64,000 nucleotides of DNA. Source: Pandoraea iniqua (GTDB taxonomy: Bacteria; Pseudomonadota; Gammaproteobacteria; Burkholderiales; Burkholderiaceae). Position 1 is the stretch's first letter; every line of letters begins with the position of its first letter. Shown here piece by piece: positions 9,281-19,310 of this stretch. Location: the NCBI RefSeq assembly GCF_902459685.1, contig NZ_CABPSF010000001.1, forward strand, positions 1,178,001 to 1,242,000, given 5' to 3'. Position numbers and translations under genes: made by a program. A model generated the notes under the pieces. The model searched no databases. It saw only the letters and a program-made list of their open reading frames with translations, and was not told where the DNA came from.

Positions 9281-10126
9281 TTATCGACCGTCGCTCGCCG
9301 TGCGGCGGCGGTTGATGACTTCCTTCGCGCGGGCGAGTTGGGCGGGCAGACGGTCGCCCAGCCGAAGCGCCATCCCGACGGCGAGCACGTCGCCAATGGC
9401 CAGATGCGCAATGCGTGAGGTCAGCGGCGAGTACACATCGGTGTCTTCGTCGACATCGGCGAAGAGCGCCACGCTGGCCAGTCGCGCCAAGGGCGAATTG
9501 CTGTGGGTGATGGCAATCACGCTGGCCCCGGCGGTGCGCGCCAACTGGGCCGCTTCCAGCAGATCCTGCGTGCGCCCGGTGTTGGAAATCGCAATCACCA
9601 CATCGCCTTCGTGCAACAAGGCGGCCGACATCCCGTACACGTGCGGATCGCTATAGGCCACGGCCGGCACGCCCAAACGGAAGAACTTGTGCTGCATGTC
9701 CTGTGCGGCAATTCCCGAGGCCCCCGCGCCATAGAATTCGATGCGCTTCGCATTGGCGAGCAGGTCGATGGCGAGCCCGATGCTGTCGGGCGACAGGTTG
9801 TTGCGCACTTGCATGAGGCTGCCGATGGTGCGGTCGAGCACCTTGCTGGCAATGCCCGGCACCGGCTCGTCGGGGCGCACGTCGCGGTGCACGAACGGCA
9901 CGCCTTGGGCAATACCTTGCGCCAGCCGGATCTTGAATTCGCGATACCCGCTGCATCCGACAGCCTGACAAAAACGGGCAATCGTCGGCTGGCTGACGTT
10001 GGCGCGCTCGGCCAGTTCGTTCATCGACAGATCGACCACTTCACGCGGGGCGTCCAGCACATAGGTGGCGAGCTTGCGCTCTGAGGGGCGCAATTGAGTC
10101 AGTGTGGCTTCGATTCGGTTCAGCAT
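9281..10126 (-). CDS. hexR: RpiR-family repressor HexR
   Basis: The 281-residue protein has an N-terminal RpiR helix-turn-helix (about residues 1-77, with MNELAERANVSQPTIARFC as the recognition region) and a C-terminal SIS sugar-phosphate-binding domain (EFYGAGASGIAAQDMQHKF; VVIAISNTGRTQDLLEAAQ). HexR represses Entner-Doudoroff genes and is released by 2-keto-3-deoxy-6-phosphogluconate. The start at 10126 (MLNRIEATLTQLRPSERK) is the family-typical one. It faces edd across a 434-base regulatory region holding two candidate operators. The ghrB stop and hexR stop are only 9 bases apart. Confidence 0.92.
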   Translation of the reverse strand: MLNRIEATLTQLRPSERKLATYVLDAPREVVDLSMNELAERANVSQPTIARFCQAVGCSGYREFKIRLAQGIAQGVPFVHRDVRPDEPVPGIASKVLDRTIGSLMQVRNNLSPDSIGLAIDLLANAKRIEFYGAGASGIAAQDMQHKFFRLGVPAVAYSDPHVYGMSAALLHEGDVVIAISNTGRTQDLLEAAQLARTAGASVIAITHSNSPLARLASVALFADVDEDTDVYSPLTSRIAHLAIGDVLAVGMALRLGDRLPAQLARAKEVINRRRTASDGR

Positions 10127-10361
10127 GGCAGGCAGCAACCCACATAAGCAATCAGGCTTCACAAGCCGTGCGCCGACTGCTGCGCACAGCGCACCACAGC
10201 GCACTTGTGAAACCCTTCTGCGACAACCCCATTAGGCCGGGCGCTGGCGCACGTTCACGCGCGCCGAATGCCAAGCTTGTCAGGCGCTCACTATAGCACC
10301 CGCGTTGCAGGGTGCCGTGGCCCATCCGTCATGGTTCAACGGCGGATAGGAATGATTGGAA

Positions 10362-10376
10362 TGTACAAAAACTACA
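10362..10376 (+). promoter_or_regulatory. Candidate HexR operator 1
   Basis: TGTACAAAAACTACA is a 15-base TGTA-N7-TACA element with an AT-rich centre. It resembles the TGTA-rich inverted repeat reported for HexR in proteobacteria and lies about 185 bases before edd. No binding data are available. Confidence 0.55.
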
Positions 10377-10490
10377 GAAATATGGCATTTCACATTATGG
10401 TGGTTGTTTTCTCAATACGGCAATAATTGCCGTAACTCATGGAAAACACTCAGTAAAACCCCGTATGCCGATGGCTTTTGATTGATGGGA

Positions 10491-10505
10491 TGTAGAATTT
10501 CTACT
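10491..10505 (+). promoter_or_regulatory. Candidate HexR operator 2, near the edd start
   Basis: TGTAGAATTTCTACT contains the perfect odd palindrome GTAGAA-T-TTCTAC at 10492-10504. It shares the TGTA...TAC frame of site 1 and lies 55 bases before the edd ATG, a position suited to repression. Confidence 0.55.
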
Positions 10506-10560
10506 AAACTCCGCTCCCAATCGTGCCCAGCCGGGCACATCAAATTCAAGCCGAGCCGGC

Positions 10561-12396
10561 ATGACGTCTGAGCAAACGAAGCCCCTGCACCCGACCCTGA
10601 TGGCGGTCACCGCGCGAATTGCCGCGCGCAGCCGCGACTCGCGCGCCGCCTATCTGGCACGCATCGCCGCCAGCCGTGGCAGTTTCCCGCAGCGCGGGGC
10701 ACTCTCGTGCGCCAACCTCGCCCACGGTTTTGCGGCCATGCCGGCCAACGACAAGCTGATGCTGCGCGAGCAACGTCGCCCGAACGTCGGCATCGTGACG
10801 GCCTACAACGACATGCTCTCGGCGCACCAGCCGTACGAGCAATATCCGGTGCGTCTGCGCGAAGCCGCCCGCAAGCTGGGCGCCACGGCACAAGTGGCCG
10901 GCGGCGTGCCCGCGATGTGCGATGGCGTGACGCAGGGCAACGCGGGCATGGAGCTGTCGCTGTTCTCGCGCGAAATCATTGCGATGAGCACGGCCGTGGC
11001 GCTTTCGCACAACATGTTCGACGCCGCACTCATGCTCGGCGTGTGCGACAAGATCGTGCCGGGTCTCGTGATCGGTGCGCTCCAGTTCGGCCATCTGCCT
11101 ACGATCTTCGTGCCGGCCGGCCCGATGGCGAGCGGCTTGTCGAACGACGAGAAAGCCCGCATCCGCCAGTTGTACGCCACCGGCAAAGTCGGCCGCGACG
11201 CGCTGCTCGAAGCCGAGTCGCAGGCGTATCACGGCGCGGGCACCTGCACTTTCTACGGCACCGCCAACAGCAATCAGTTGCTGATGGAAGTCATGGGCCT
11301 GCACCTGCCGGGCGCCGCCTTCGTGCATCCGCACATGCCGCTGCGCGACGCGTTGACCGACGCCGCCCTCGCGCGCGTGCTGGCCATCGGTGCCGATACC
11401 GCCGAATACACGCCTATCGGCCATGTGGTCGACGAGCGCGCGGTGGTCAACGGCATCGTCGGCCTGCTCGCGACGGGCGGCTCGACCAATCACACCCTGC
11501 ATCTCGTCGCGATGGCCCGTGCGGCCGGCGTTGTGATCGACTGGGACGACTTCGACGCGCTGTCGGCCGTGGTGCCGTTGCTGGCCCGTGTGTATCCGAA
11601 CGGCAAGGCCGACGTGAACCACTTCCACGCGGCGGGCGGCATGGGCTTCCTGATCGGCGAACTGCTCGACGCGGGCCTGCTGCACGACGACGTGCAGACC
11701 GTGGCGGGTCCGGGCCTGTCGCGCTACCGCCAGGAGCCGTGGCTTTCGGCCGAAGGGCTGGCATGGCGCGACGGTAGCGCCTACAGTGGTGATCGTGACG
11801 TGTTGCGCAGCCATGCCGAGCCGTTCGCCCCCGATGGCGGGCTGCGCCTCATGCACGGCAATCTGGGCCGCGGCGTCATCAAGGTGTCGGCGGTCAAGCC
11901 GGAACATCGGCGTGTGAGCGCAACGGCACGCGTATTTACGTCGCAGGAAGCGGTCAAGGTTGCGTTCGACGCGGGTGAGCTGCATCGCGACGTCGTGGTG
12001 GTATTACGCGGTCAGGGACCGCGCGCCAACGGCATGCCCGAGCTGCATCGCCTCACGCCGTTGCTCGGTGCTTTGCAGGACGAAGGGTTTGCCGTGGCGC
12101 TGGTGACCGATGGCCGCATGTCGGGCGCGTCGGGCAAGGTGCCGGCAGTGATTCACGTGTCGCCGGAAGCCGCCGGTGGCGGCCCGCTCGCCCGCGTGTG
12201 CGACGGCGATCTGATCGTGCTCGATGCCGCAGCCGGCATGCTGCATGCCGAAGTGAGCCCGGACGTGTGGGCGGCGCGCGAGCTTGCGCCGGTGCCCGCC
12301 TCGGGCGACGACACCGGCCGCCTGCTGTTCGGCCATATGCGCGCCGCTGTGGGCGCGGCGGAAGCGGGCGCTTCCGTGTTCTTCGGATCTGAATAA
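10561..12396 (+). CDS. edd: 6-phosphogluconate dehydratase
   Basis: The 611-residue protein belongs to the IlvD/Edd dehydratase family and converts 6-phosphogluconate to 2-keto-3-deoxy-6-phosphogluconate, the first Entner-Doudoroff step. Cys120 in [13 protein letters not shown], Cys162 in GVCDKIVPG and Cys229 in [13 protein letters not shown] are candidate ligands of the [4Fe-4S] cluster. [14 protein letters not shown] and the C-terminal [13 protein letters not shown] are family hallmarks. Length matches E. coli Edd (603). It is followed by eda and transcribed away from hexR. Confidence 0.97.
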   Translation: MTSEQTKPLHPTLMAVTARIAARSRDSRAAYLARIAASRGSFPQRGALSCANLAHGFAAMPANDKLMLREQRRPNVGIVTAYNDMLSAHQPYEQYPVRLREAARKLGATAQVAGGVPAMCDGVTQGNAGMELSLFSREIIAMSTAVALSHNMFDAALMLGVCDKIVPGLVIGALQFGHLPTIFVPAGPMASGLSNDEKARIRQLYATGKVGRDALLEAESQAYHGAGTCTFYGTANSNQLLMEVMGLHLPGAAFVHPHMPLRDALTDAALARVLAIGADTAEYTPIGHVVDERAVVNGIVGLLATGGSTNHTLHLVAMARAAGVVIDWDDFDALSAVVPLLARVYPNGKADVNHFHAAGGMGFLIGELLDAGLLHDDVQTVAGPGLSRYRQEPWLSAEGLAWRDGSAYSGDRDVLRSHAEPFAPDGGLRLMHGNLGRGVIKVSAVKPEHRRVSATARVFTSQEAVKVAFDAGELHRDVVVVLRGQGPRANGMPELHRLTPLLGALQDEGFAVALVTDGRMSGASGKVPAVIHVSPEAAGGGPLARVCDGDLIVLDAAAGMLHAEVSPDVWAARELAPVPASGDDTGRLLFGHMRAAVGAAEAGASVFFGSE

Positions 12397-12451
12397 GTGG
12401 GAAGACCCCGGTGGCGCGCAGGCCGCGCCGCCGACTTCAAGGAAAAACGCA

Positions 12452-13078
12452 ATGGACATCAATGACATCGTTCGTGCCGGCCCCGTGGTCCCGGTGCTCC
12501 AGTTCGACACCGTAGAGCAGGGTGAACACGTCTCGCGTGCGCTGCTCGCGGGCGGCGTACGAGTGCTCGAAATCACGCTGCGCACGCCGGCGGCGATGGA
12601 CGTCATCAAGCACGTGGCCAGCCTGTCGGACGAGTTGATCGTCGGCGTGGGCACGCTCACGCGCCCTGAAGAAATGGCGCAGGCCGTGGCCGCCGGTGCG
12701 CGCTTTGGCGTTTCGCCGGGCTACACGCCCGCGCTCGGCGCAGCAGCCAAGGCGGCCGGTCTGCCGTTGCTGCCGGGTGTGGTCACCCCCTCGGACATTC
12801 TCGCGGCGCTGGCCGATGGTTACGACACGGTGAAGTTCTTCCCGGCAGAACCGTCGGGCGGTGTGCCGATGCTCAAGGCGTTGTACGGCCCGTTCCGTCA
12901 TGTGCGCTTCTGCCCAACGGGCGGTATCAGCGCCGAATCGGCCCCGTCGTACCTCGCGCAGCCGAACGTGGTGTGCGTGGGCGGATCGTGGCTCACCCCT
13001 AAGGCACTCGTCGACGCCAAGGACTGGGACGGCATTACGCGTCTGGCCCGTGCGGCGACGGCGCTGCCCCGAGGCTGA
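12452..13078 (+). CDS. eda: KDPG/KHG aldolase
   Basis: A 208-residue class I aldolase that splits 2-keto-3-deoxy-6-phosphogluconate into pyruvate and glyceraldehyde-3-phosphate. The Schiff-base lysine is Lys128 in DTVKFFPAE, with Glu40 and Arg44 in VLEITLRTP completing the active site. PTGGIS is the phosphate-binding loop. The start at 12452 follows a caagga Shine-Dalgarno; the longer in-frame start lies inside edd. It is cotranscribed with edd (55-base gap). Confidence 0.97.
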   Translation: MDINDIVRAGPVVPVLQFDTVEQGEHVSRALLAGGVRVLEITLRTPAAMDVIKHVASLSDELIVGVGTLTRPEEMAQAVAAGARFGVSPGYTPALGAAAKAAGLPLLPGVVTPSDILAALADGYDTVKFFPAEPSGGVPMLKALYGPFRHVRFCPTGGISAESAPSYLAQPNVVCVGGSWLTPKALVDAKDWDGITRLARAATALPRG

Positions 13079-13129
13079 ATTAAGCAGGCTGAACTAAGCA
13101 GGTTGCAGGAAGCAGGGCTGAAAGACGCA
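13073..13129 (+). repeat. Degenerate 14-15-base tandem repeat after eda
   Basis: Four imperfect copies of a ggctgaa-ctaagca unit run from the last codon of eda into the spacer before the gluconate permease gene. The first two copies differ at one base; the later ones are more diverged. No function is evident. Confidence 0.6.
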
Positions 13130-13225
13130 GGACTGATTCAGGCATCGACCGGATAAAACAGGATTCCAACAATGGGGCGTGAGCCCTGCGGGCAGCCGCC
13201 CAACTAGCCAATCGAGGAGACCCCC

Positions 13226-14581
13226 ATGGCTGCGGTGCAAGGTAACTTGCTGCTGGTGTACGCGCTTGTCGCGGTAATTGCGCTGATCGTACTGATCGCG
13301 AAATTCAAACTGAACCCGTTCATCACCCTGATCGTCGTGTCGCTCGTGCTAGGCCTCGCGGTGGGCATGCCGATGGGCGGCATCGTCAAGGCGTTTGAGA
13401 CCGGCGTGGGTAACACGCTCGGCCACATTGCGCTGGTGGTGGGCCTCGGGACCATGCTCGGCAAAATGATGGCGGAGTCCGGCGGGGCCGAGCGCATTGC
13501 GCGCACGCTCATCGGCTTCTTCGGCGAGAAGAACGTGCATTGGGCGATGGTCGTGATCGCGTTCATCGTCGGTCTGCCGGTGTTCTTCGAAGTCGGCTTC
13601 GTGCTGCTGATCCCGATCGCGTTCAACGTCGCCAAGCGCACGGGTACCTCGATGGTGCTGGTGGGTATCCCGATGGTGGCCGGCCTGTCGGTCGTACACG
13701 GTCTGATTCCGCCGCACCCGGCCGCACTGCTCGCCGTGACCGCCTATAACGCGGACATCGGCCACACCATCATGTACGCGCTGATCGTCGGTATCCCGAC
13801 GGCTGCTATTGCCGGCCCGCTGTTCGCCAAGCTGATGGCGCGCCACGTGGTGCCGAATCCGGATAACCCGCTGCTGTCGCAGTTCGTCGACGAAGACCGT
13901 CCGATGAGCCAACTGCCGGGCTTCGGTATTACCCTCTTCACGATTCTGCTGCCGGTCATTCTGATGCTGATCGGGAGCTGGGCCGACCTGTTCTTCGCGC
14001 CGAAGACGTTCGCCAACGACTTTCTGCGCCTGATCGGCAACTCGGTGATGGCGCTGCTGATCGCCACGCTGGTGAGCTTCTTCACGTTCGGCAAGCAGCG
14101 CGGCTTCAACCGCGACCAGATTCTGAAGTTCACCAACGAGTGTCTGGCACCGATTGCCACGATTACGCTGGTGGTGGGCGCAGGCGGCGGCTTCGGGCGT
14201 ATTCTGATGGACGGCGGCGTGTCGAAGGCGATTGTCGACGTGGCTACGCATGCCAGCCTCTCGCCGCTGCTGCTCGGCTGGCTGGTGGCGGCGCTGATTC
14301 GCGTGGCAACGGGTTCGGCCACGGTCGCCATGACCACGGCTTGCGGTATCGTCGCCCCGATTGCGGCGGCGGCCGGTGCCACGGTCAAGCCCGAGTTGAT
14401 GGTGCTGGCCACGGGCGCAGGCTCGCTGATTCTGTCGCACGTGAACGATGGCGGCTTCTGGCTGGTTAAGGAATACTTCAACATGACCGTGCCGCAGACC
14501 TTCAAGACGTGGACGGTTTGCGAGACGATCATTTCGGTGGTGGCACTGCTGCTCACGCTGGGTCTGGCCAGCGTGGTGTGA
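13226..14581 (+). CDS. gntT: Gluconate:H+ symporter, GntP family
   Basis: The 451-residue integral membrane protein has about 12-14 hydrophobic segments and GntP-family landmarks: LNPFITLIVVSLVLGLAVGM near the N-terminus, VVHGLIPPHPAALLAV in the centre, and the C-terminal GSLILSHVNDGGFWLVKEY. It imports gluconate with protons across the inner membrane. It sits between eda and gluconokinase, so uptake, phosphorylation and Entner-Doudoroff breakdown are encoded together. A ggagac Shine-Dalgarno precedes the ATG. The GntT versus other GntP-paralogue name is by context. Confidence 0.9.
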   Translation: MAAVQGNLLLVYALVAVIALIVLIAKFKLNPFITLIVVSLVLGLAVGMPMGGIVKAFETGVGNTLGHIALVVGLGTMLGKMMAESGGAERIARTLIGFFGEKNVHWAMVVIAFIVGLPVFFEVGFVLLIPIAFNVAKRTGTSMVLVGIPMVAGLSVVHGLIPPHPAALLAVTAYNADIGHTIMYALIVGIPTAAIAGPLFAKLMARHVVPNPDNPLLSQFVDEDRPMSQLPGFGITLFTILLPVILMLIGSWADLFFAPKTFANDFLRLIGNSVMALLIATLVSFFTFGKQRGFNRDQILKFTNECLAPIATITLVVGAGGGFGRILMDGGVSKAIVDVATHASLSPLLLGWLVAALIRVATGSATVAMTTACGIVAPIAAAAGATVKPELMVLATGAGSLILSHVNDGGFWLVKEYFNMTVPQTFKTWTVCETIISVVALLLTLGLASVV

Positions 14582-14651
14582 GGTAAGCATGCAGGGCACG
14601 CAACATCGGCAACACGCTGACGCGAGTCGGCAGGTCACAAGGAGACGAGCC

Positions 14652-15194
14652 ATGATCGTCGTGGTAATGGGCGTATCGGGCAGCGGCAAGAGCACGGTCG
14701 GGCAGATGCTGGCCGACCGGCTGGGCTGCGGGTTTTCCGACGCGGATTCGTTTCACAGCGCCGCTAACATCAACAAGATGCGCCGCGGCGAGGCGCTCAA
14801 CGACAGCGACCGCGCACCGTGGCTCGCTGCGATTCGCGAGGCGATCGTCGCGCGCCGTGTGGCGGGACGTCACCATGTGTTTGCGTGCTCGGCGTTGCGT
14901 TCGCGGTATCGCGATGTGCTGGGCGAGCATGACGGCGACGTCGTGTTCGTCTATCTGAAAGGCGCGCCCGAGGTGATCGGCGAGCGTCTGGCCTCGCGAG
15001 GCGGGCATTTCTTCGATCCGGCACTGCTGCAAAGCCAATTCGATACGCTCGAAGAGCCGCGCGACGCGCTCGTGATCGACATCCGAGAATCGCCCGAGGC
15101 GATTGTCGAGACGTTGCTGCACAAACTCGCCGCCTGCCCGGGTGGCATCCCCCTCACGCCAAACACGCCGGGCAAGCCGGCACGCGTACAATAG
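14652..15194 (+). CDS. gntK: Gluconokinase
   Basis: A 180-residue P-loop kinase (GntK/IdnK family) that phosphorylates gluconate to 6-phosphogluconate, the substrate of Edd. Walker A GVSGSGKST is at residues 7-15. DADSFHSAANINKM forms the substrate lid, and CSALRSRYRDVL is a family signature. The start at 14652 follows aaggagacg; the upstream in-frame start lacks a Shine-Dalgarno. It completes the gluconate pathway block. Confidence 0.95.
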   Translation: MIVVVMGVSGSGKSTVGQMLADRLGCGFSDADSFHSAANINKMRRGEALNDSDRAPWLAAIREAIVARRVAGRHHVFACSALRSRYRDVLGEHDGDVVFVYLKGAPEVIGERLASRGGHFFDPALLQSQFDTLEEPRDALVIDIRESPEAIVETLLHKLAACPGGIPLTPNTPGKPARVQ

Positions 15195-15243
15195 CGCTTT
15201 ATTCCCTCTGCCGGCGCCCCGTGCGCCGGCCGTACGCATCACT

Positions 15244-16554
15244 ATGGCTTCCTTCGAATTTTTCGCGCCCTGTCCCCGTGGACTGGAAGAAGCGCTCGCC
15301 GCCGAGCTGGCTGAACTGGGGCGTCTGGCCCCCTTGTCGGTCGGCAAACAAGTGCCCGGCGGCGTGCACTTTGCGGGCCCGTGGGCAGCCGGCATGGCCG
15401 CCAACCTGCATTCGCGCATCGCGAGCCGTGTGCTGCTGCGCATCGCGCAGCAGGGCTATCGCACCGAACAGGACATTTACGCCTTCGCGCTCGGCCAACG
15501 CTGGGAAGACTGGTTCTCGTACCAGCAGACCCTGCGCGTGGACGTCACGGGCATCAAGGCGCCGGTGCGCAGTCTCGAATTCGTCACGCTGCGCATCAAG
15601 GATGCCGTGTGCGACCGTCTGCGCGAGAAGACCGGCTCCCGCCCCAACATCGATACGTCTGAACCCGATGTGCGCGTGTTCGCGTTCCTGACGGCGACCG
15701 ACGCGACGCTTTATCTCGATACGTCCGGCGAGGCGCTGTTCAAGCGCGGCTGGCGTCTGGACAAGGGCGCGGCACCGCTGCGCGAGAACCTTGCCGCAGG
15801 CATTCTGCGTCTGGCCGGCTGGCGCACGGACACGGCCGCCAACATGGTGCTGTACGACCCGATGTGCGGCAGCGGCACGTTCCTCGCCGAAGCGGCGCAA
15901 ATCGCGCTCGGCGTGCCGGCCGGTGTGGCGCGCCGCTTCGGTTTCGAAAAGCTCAAGGGCTACGACATCAACGCGTGGCAGACCATGAAGGTGCAGGCGC
16001 AGGAAGCGCAACGCGACGCCCGCGTGCGTGGTGTGCCGTCGACGATTTTTGGCAGCGATATTTCGGGCGACATGCTGGTCAAGGCGCGAGCGAATCTGGA
16101 ACGTGCGGGTGTGGGCGACGTGGGCCTGAAGCAGGTGGATGCACGCGACATGGCGCCGCCGGTCGATCGTCCGGGCATCATCGTGGCAAACCCGCCATAT
16201 GGCGAGCGTATCGAAGTGCGCGGCCGCCGTTCGCCGCGCGATGCCGGGGAAGACGGCGATTTCGAATCGTCGGGTGGTCGCGGCCAGTTCCAGCGCGCGC
16301 AGCCGGATGGCGTGGATGCGCAGTTCTTCAAGGCTTTCGGCGACGTGCTCAAGCAACGCTTCACGGGCTGGAGCGCTTATCTGCTGACGGCCGACATGAG
16401 CCTGCCGGGCCAGATGCGTCTGCGCGAATCGCGCCGCACGCCGCTGTTCAACGGCGCGCTCGAATGCCGTCTGTTCCGCTTCGATCTGATTGCCGGCTCG
16501 GTGCGCAAGCGCCCGCAGGAAGGCGACGCTGAAGGTAGCAAGCCCGAGGCATGA
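15244..16554 (+). CDS. rlmL: THUMP-domain RNA methyltransferase (RlmL/YcbY N-domain type)
   Basis: The 436-residue protein has an N-terminal ferredoxin-like/THUMP region (residues about 1-165; FEFFAPCPRGLEEALAAEL) and a C-terminal S-adenosylmethionine-dependent domain with YDPMCGSGTFLAEAA (motif I) and the guanine-N2 catalytic motif NPPYGER at residues 316-322. It corresponds to the first half of E. coli RlmKL, which makes m2G2445 in 23S rRNA; the RlmK half is absent, as in many betaproteobacteria. A charged insert after NPPYGER is longer than usual. The start at 15244 gives the standard MASFEFFAPC. Confidence 0.85.
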   Translation: MASFEFFAPCPRGLEEALAAELAELGRLAPLSVGKQVPGGVHFAGPWAAGMAANLHSRIASRVLLRIAQQGYRTEQDIYAFALGQRWEDWFSYQQTLRVDVTGIKAPVRSLEFVTLRIKDAVCDRLREKTGSRPNIDTSEPDVRVFAFLTATDATLYLDTSGEALFKRGWRLDKGAAPLRENLAAGILRLAGWRTDTAANMVLYDPMCGSGTFLAEAAQIALGVPAGVARRFGFEKLKGYDINAWQTMKVQAQEAQRDARVRGVPSTIFGSDISGDMLVKARANLERAGVGDVGLKQVDARDMAPPVDRPGIIVANPPYGERIEVRGRRSPRDAGEDGDFESSGGRGQFQRAQPDGVDAQFFKAFGDVLKQRFTGWSAYLLTADMSLPGQMRLRESRRTPLFNGALECRLFRFDLIAGSVRKRPQEGDAEGSKPEA

Positions 16555-16604
16555 TCTGCGCTCGGCAGCGTTAGTGCCAAGTAATGCCAAGACATAACGC
16601 CATG

Positions 16605-16636
16605 AAAAAAGACCGGCCACTGGCCGGTCTTTTTCG
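16605..16636. terminator. Bidirectional rho-independent terminator
   Basis: The stem GACCGGCC...GGCCGGTC (16611-16629) is flanked by A6 on the left and T5 on the right, so it can end transcription of the methyltransferase gene from the left and mtnN from the right. Confidence 0.9.
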
Positions 16637-16646
16637 TTGTGCGTGC

Positions 16647-17414
16647 CTAGCTTCGTGCTGACAGGAAGCGCGCAAGAATGCCGTGCGAATACACGCTTGC
16701 GACATCGCGCAGAAAACGCGGGAAATCGACGTGAGCCGCATCGTCGGCGGCGTCGGAGAGCGTGCGCATGACGGCAAACGGCACGCCATATTCGTGGCAC
16801 ACCTGCGCGACCGCTGCGCCTTCCATTTCCACTGCCAATGTCTGCGGCAACGCCTCGCGCAAGCGCGCGACTTCCCCGGCGCTGCTGATGAACTGATCGC
16901 CACTCGCGATTTGTCCGACGTGCACGCGCGGCGCAGTCATGCCCAGTTCGCTTCTTGCGTCCGCCGCGACATGGTTCGGCATCTCTTGTGCGAGCCATTC
17001 GCGTGCGGCGTGGGCGAGGGCGTCGCGTAAGGACGGTTCGGTATCGAACGTCGCGCGGCCAAGCAAGGGGACTTCGAAACGCGGGAAGAGGGGGCTGGCG
17101 TCGAGATCGTGCTGCACGAGAGTGTCGGCCACGACGACATCGCCGACCGCGATCCCGTGGGCGAGGCCACCCGCCAGACCGGTGAAGACGATTTCGCTGA
17201 CGCCGAAGCGGTGAATGAGGGCCGTGGTTGTCGCGGCGGCGGCCACCTTGCCGATGCGCGCGAGCACGATCACGCAGTCTTGCCCGTGGAGTTGACCCAC
17301 GTGATAGTCACGCATGCCGATATGTTCGACGCGGGCACCGGGGGCCATTTCCGCGAGCAGGTCGGCAATTTCTTCGTGCAGAGCGGCAACAATGCCGAGC
17401 GGGCCAGACGTCAT
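16647..17414 (-). CDS. mtnN: 5'-methylthioadenosine/S-adenosylhomocysteine nucleosidase
   Basis: This 255-residue member of the PNP/MTAN family cleaves adenine from methylthioadenosine and S-adenosylhomocysteine, recycling by-products of polyamine synthesis and methylation. The N-terminal IVAALHEEIADLL, the glycine-rich FTGLAGGLAHGIAVGDVVVAD, the substrate Glu in VEMEGAAVAQV and the catalytic Asp region RTLSDAADD are present. Length is a little above the usual 230. Exact nucleoside preference cannot be decided from sequence. Confidence 0.9.
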   Translation of the reverse strand: MTSGPLGIVAALHEEIADLLAEMAPGARVEHIGMRDYHVGQLHGQDCVIVLARIGKVAAAATTTALIHRFGVSEIVFTGLAGGLAHGIAVGDVVVADTLVQHDLDASPLFPRFEVPLLGRATFDTEPSLRDALAHAAREWLAQEMPNHVAADARSELGMTAPRVHVGQIASGDQFISSAGEVARLREALPQTLAVEMEGAAVAQVCHEYGVPFAVMRTLSDAADDAAHVDFPRFLRDVASVYSHGILARFLSARS

Positions 17415-17535
17415 GGCGCGATTCCGTGTGCCGTAAGGCAGGGTGAGAATGAGCGCGCATTGTAGCGCGGGGCGGTTTTCGCCGCCCCGCTTGTCCTGCG
17501 TCGTGCGCCATTGCGACGCACGGGTTCGTGCGGCC

Positions 17536-18978
17536 TCAGTCGACGGCCTTAACCATCTCTTCGACCACCTTCTTCGCGTCGCCGAACACCATCATCGTCT
17601 TGTCGAGATAGAACAGTTCGTTATCCAGCCCGGCGTAACCGGCGGCCATCGAACGCTTGTTCACGATGATCGTCTTGGCCTTGTAGGCTTCGAGAATCGG
17701 CATGCCGGCAATCGGCGATTGCGGATCGTTCTTTGCGGCAGGGTTCACCACGTCGTTGGCGCCGAGCACCAGCACCACGTCGGTCTGACCGAATTCGCCG
17801 TTGATCTCGTCCATTTCCAGCACTTGATCGTAGGGGACTTCGGCTTCGGCGAGCAGCACGTTCATGTGACCCGGCATACGACCTGCCACCGGGTGAATGG
17901 CATAGCGGACCTGCACCCCTTTTTCGGTGAGCTTGTCGGTCAGTTCCTTGAGCGCATGCTGCGCGCGCGCCACGGCCAAGCCGTAGCCCGGCACGATCAC
18001 GAGCGATTCGGCATTGCTCATCAGGAACGCAGCGTCATCAGGCGAACCTGATTTCACCGGACGTTGCTGCTGTTCGCCGCCTGCTGCCGCCGCACCCGCT
18101 TGTGCACCGAAGCCGCCGAGAATCACGTTGAAGAACGAGCGATTCATGGCCTTGCACATGATGTACGACAGAATCGCACCCGACGAGCCGACGAGCGAAC
18201 CCGCGATGATGAGCATCGGGTTGTTCAGCGAGAAGCCGATACCGGCCGCGGCCCAGCCCGAGTACGAGTTCAGCATCGACACGACCACCGGCATGTCGGC
18301 GCCGCCAATCGGGATGATGATCAGTACGCCGAGCACGAAGGCGATGGCGGCCATCAGGATGAACGGCAGCCAGCTTTGCGACAGGAAGAAGATCACGCCG
18401 AAGCCGAGCATGGCGATGGCAAGCAGCAGGTTGATCGTGTGCTGCCCCGTGAACTGCACCGGTGCGCCCTGAAACAGGCGGAACTTGTACTTGCCCGAGA
18501 GCTTGCCGAACGCGATGACCGAACCCGAGAACGTAATCGCGCCGACGAACGTGCCGATGAACAACTCGATACGGTTACCCGGCGGCAGCAATGTTTCACC
18601 GGCCGGCACGATGCCGAACGCGGCCGGTTCTGCGACTGCCGCGACCGCGATACAGACGGCGGCCAGACCGATCAGCGAGTGCATGGCCGCGACCAGTTCC
18701 GGCATCTTCGTCATCTCGACCTTGCGAGCGACGTAAGCACCGATACCGCCACCCACGACAAGGCCCGCGAGGATCAGACCGAGGCCCGAATAGTTGCCGC
18801 CCGAGAGCCTGCGCAATTCGTAAATCAGGGCAATCGTGGTGACGGCCGCGATGGCCATGCCGATCATGCCGAACGCGTTACCGCGCCGCGCCATCTTCGG
18901 GTTCGACAGGCCCTTGAGTGCCTGAATGAAACAGATCGATGCGACCAGATAGAGCAACGTGACGAGATTCATACTCAT
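17536..18978 (-). CDS. pntB: NAD(P) transhydrogenase subunit beta
   Basis: The 480-residue protein has about nine N-terminal membrane spans and a C-terminal NADP(H)-binding domain III ([49 protein letters not shown]). With PntAA and PntAB it forms the proton-translocating transhydrogenase that makes NADPH from NADH. Its ATG overlaps the stop of pntAB by 4 bases, showing translational coupling. Confidence 0.96.
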   Translation of the reverse strand: MSMNLVTLLYLVASICFIQALKGLSNPKMARRGNAFGMIGMAIAAVTTIALIYELRRLSGGNYSGLGLILAGLVVGGGIGAYVARKVEMTKMPELVAAMHSLIGLAAVCIAVAAVAEPAAFGIVPAGETLLPPGNRIELFIGTFVGAITFSGSVIAFGKLSGKYKFRLFQGAPVQFTGQHTINLLLAIAMLGFGVIFFLSQSWLPFILMAAIAFVLGVLIIIPIGGADMPVVVSMLNSYSGWAAAGIGFSLNNPMLIIAGSLVGSSGAILSYIMCKAMNRSFFNVILGGFGAQAGAAAAGGEQQQRPVKSGSPDDAAFLMSNAESLVIVPGYGLAVARAQHALKELTDKLTEKGVQVRYAIHPVAGRMPGHMNVLLAEAEVPYDQVLEMDEINGEFGQTDVVLVLGANDVVNPAAKNDPQSPIAGMPILEAYKAKTIIVNKRSMAAGYAGLDNELFYLDKTMMVFGDAKKVVEEMVKAVD

Positions 18979-19295
18979 TGCTTGTTCCCCTCAGCCTTAA
19001 CAGGCTTGTCTTTCTTCTTGAACATCTCGAGCATGCGCTGCGTGACGAGGAAGCCCCCGAACACATTCACGGCTGCCAGTGCCACAGCGACAACGCCCAT
19101 CGTCTTGCCCAGACCCCCTTCGGTCAGGCCAGCCGCGAGCATGGCGCCCACGATCACGATGGCTGAAATGGCATTCGTGACCGCCATCAGCGGCGTGTGC
19201 AGTGCCGGCGTGACGTTCCACACCACGTGATAGCCGACGTACACCGCCAGCACGAAGATGATCAGATTGATCACCGTGTGATTGATCATTTCCAT
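18975..19295 (-). CDS. pntAB: NAD(P) transhydrogenase subunit alpha part 2
   Basis: A 106-residue membrane protein with three to four spans ([53 protein letters not shown]). It supplies part of the proton channel of the transhydrogenase. In E. coli this segment is fused to the soluble alpha domain; the split three-gene form seen here is typical of alpha- and betaproteobacteria. A ggggga Shine-Dalgarno precedes it. Confidence 0.95.
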   Translation of the reverse strand: MEMINHTVINLIIFVLAVYVGYHVVWNVTPALHTPLMAVTNAISAIVIVGAMLAAGLTEGGLGKTMGVVAVALAAVNVFGGFLVTQRMLEMFKKKDKPVKAEGNKQ

Positions 19296-19310
19296 TCTTG
19301 TGTCTCCCCC

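Larger units (their letters stand above)
10127..10560 (+). other. Intergenic regulatory region between hexR and edd
   Basis: These 434 bases hold no convincing gene. The right half (about 10330-10510) is clearly more AT-rich than the surroundings and contains two TGTA-N7-TAC(A/T) elements listed separately as HexR-type operators, so the divergent promoters most likely lie there. The left part, next to hexR, is GC-rich with no recognisable element. Confidence 0.7.

Noticed and set aside
10546-11985. A 479-codon minus-strand frame antisense to edd
   Set aside because: It is a shadow; edd is certain on the other strand.
15199-16998. A 599-codon minus-strand frame
   Set aside because: It is antisense to the RNA methyltransferase gene and crosses a terminator, with no recognisable domain.
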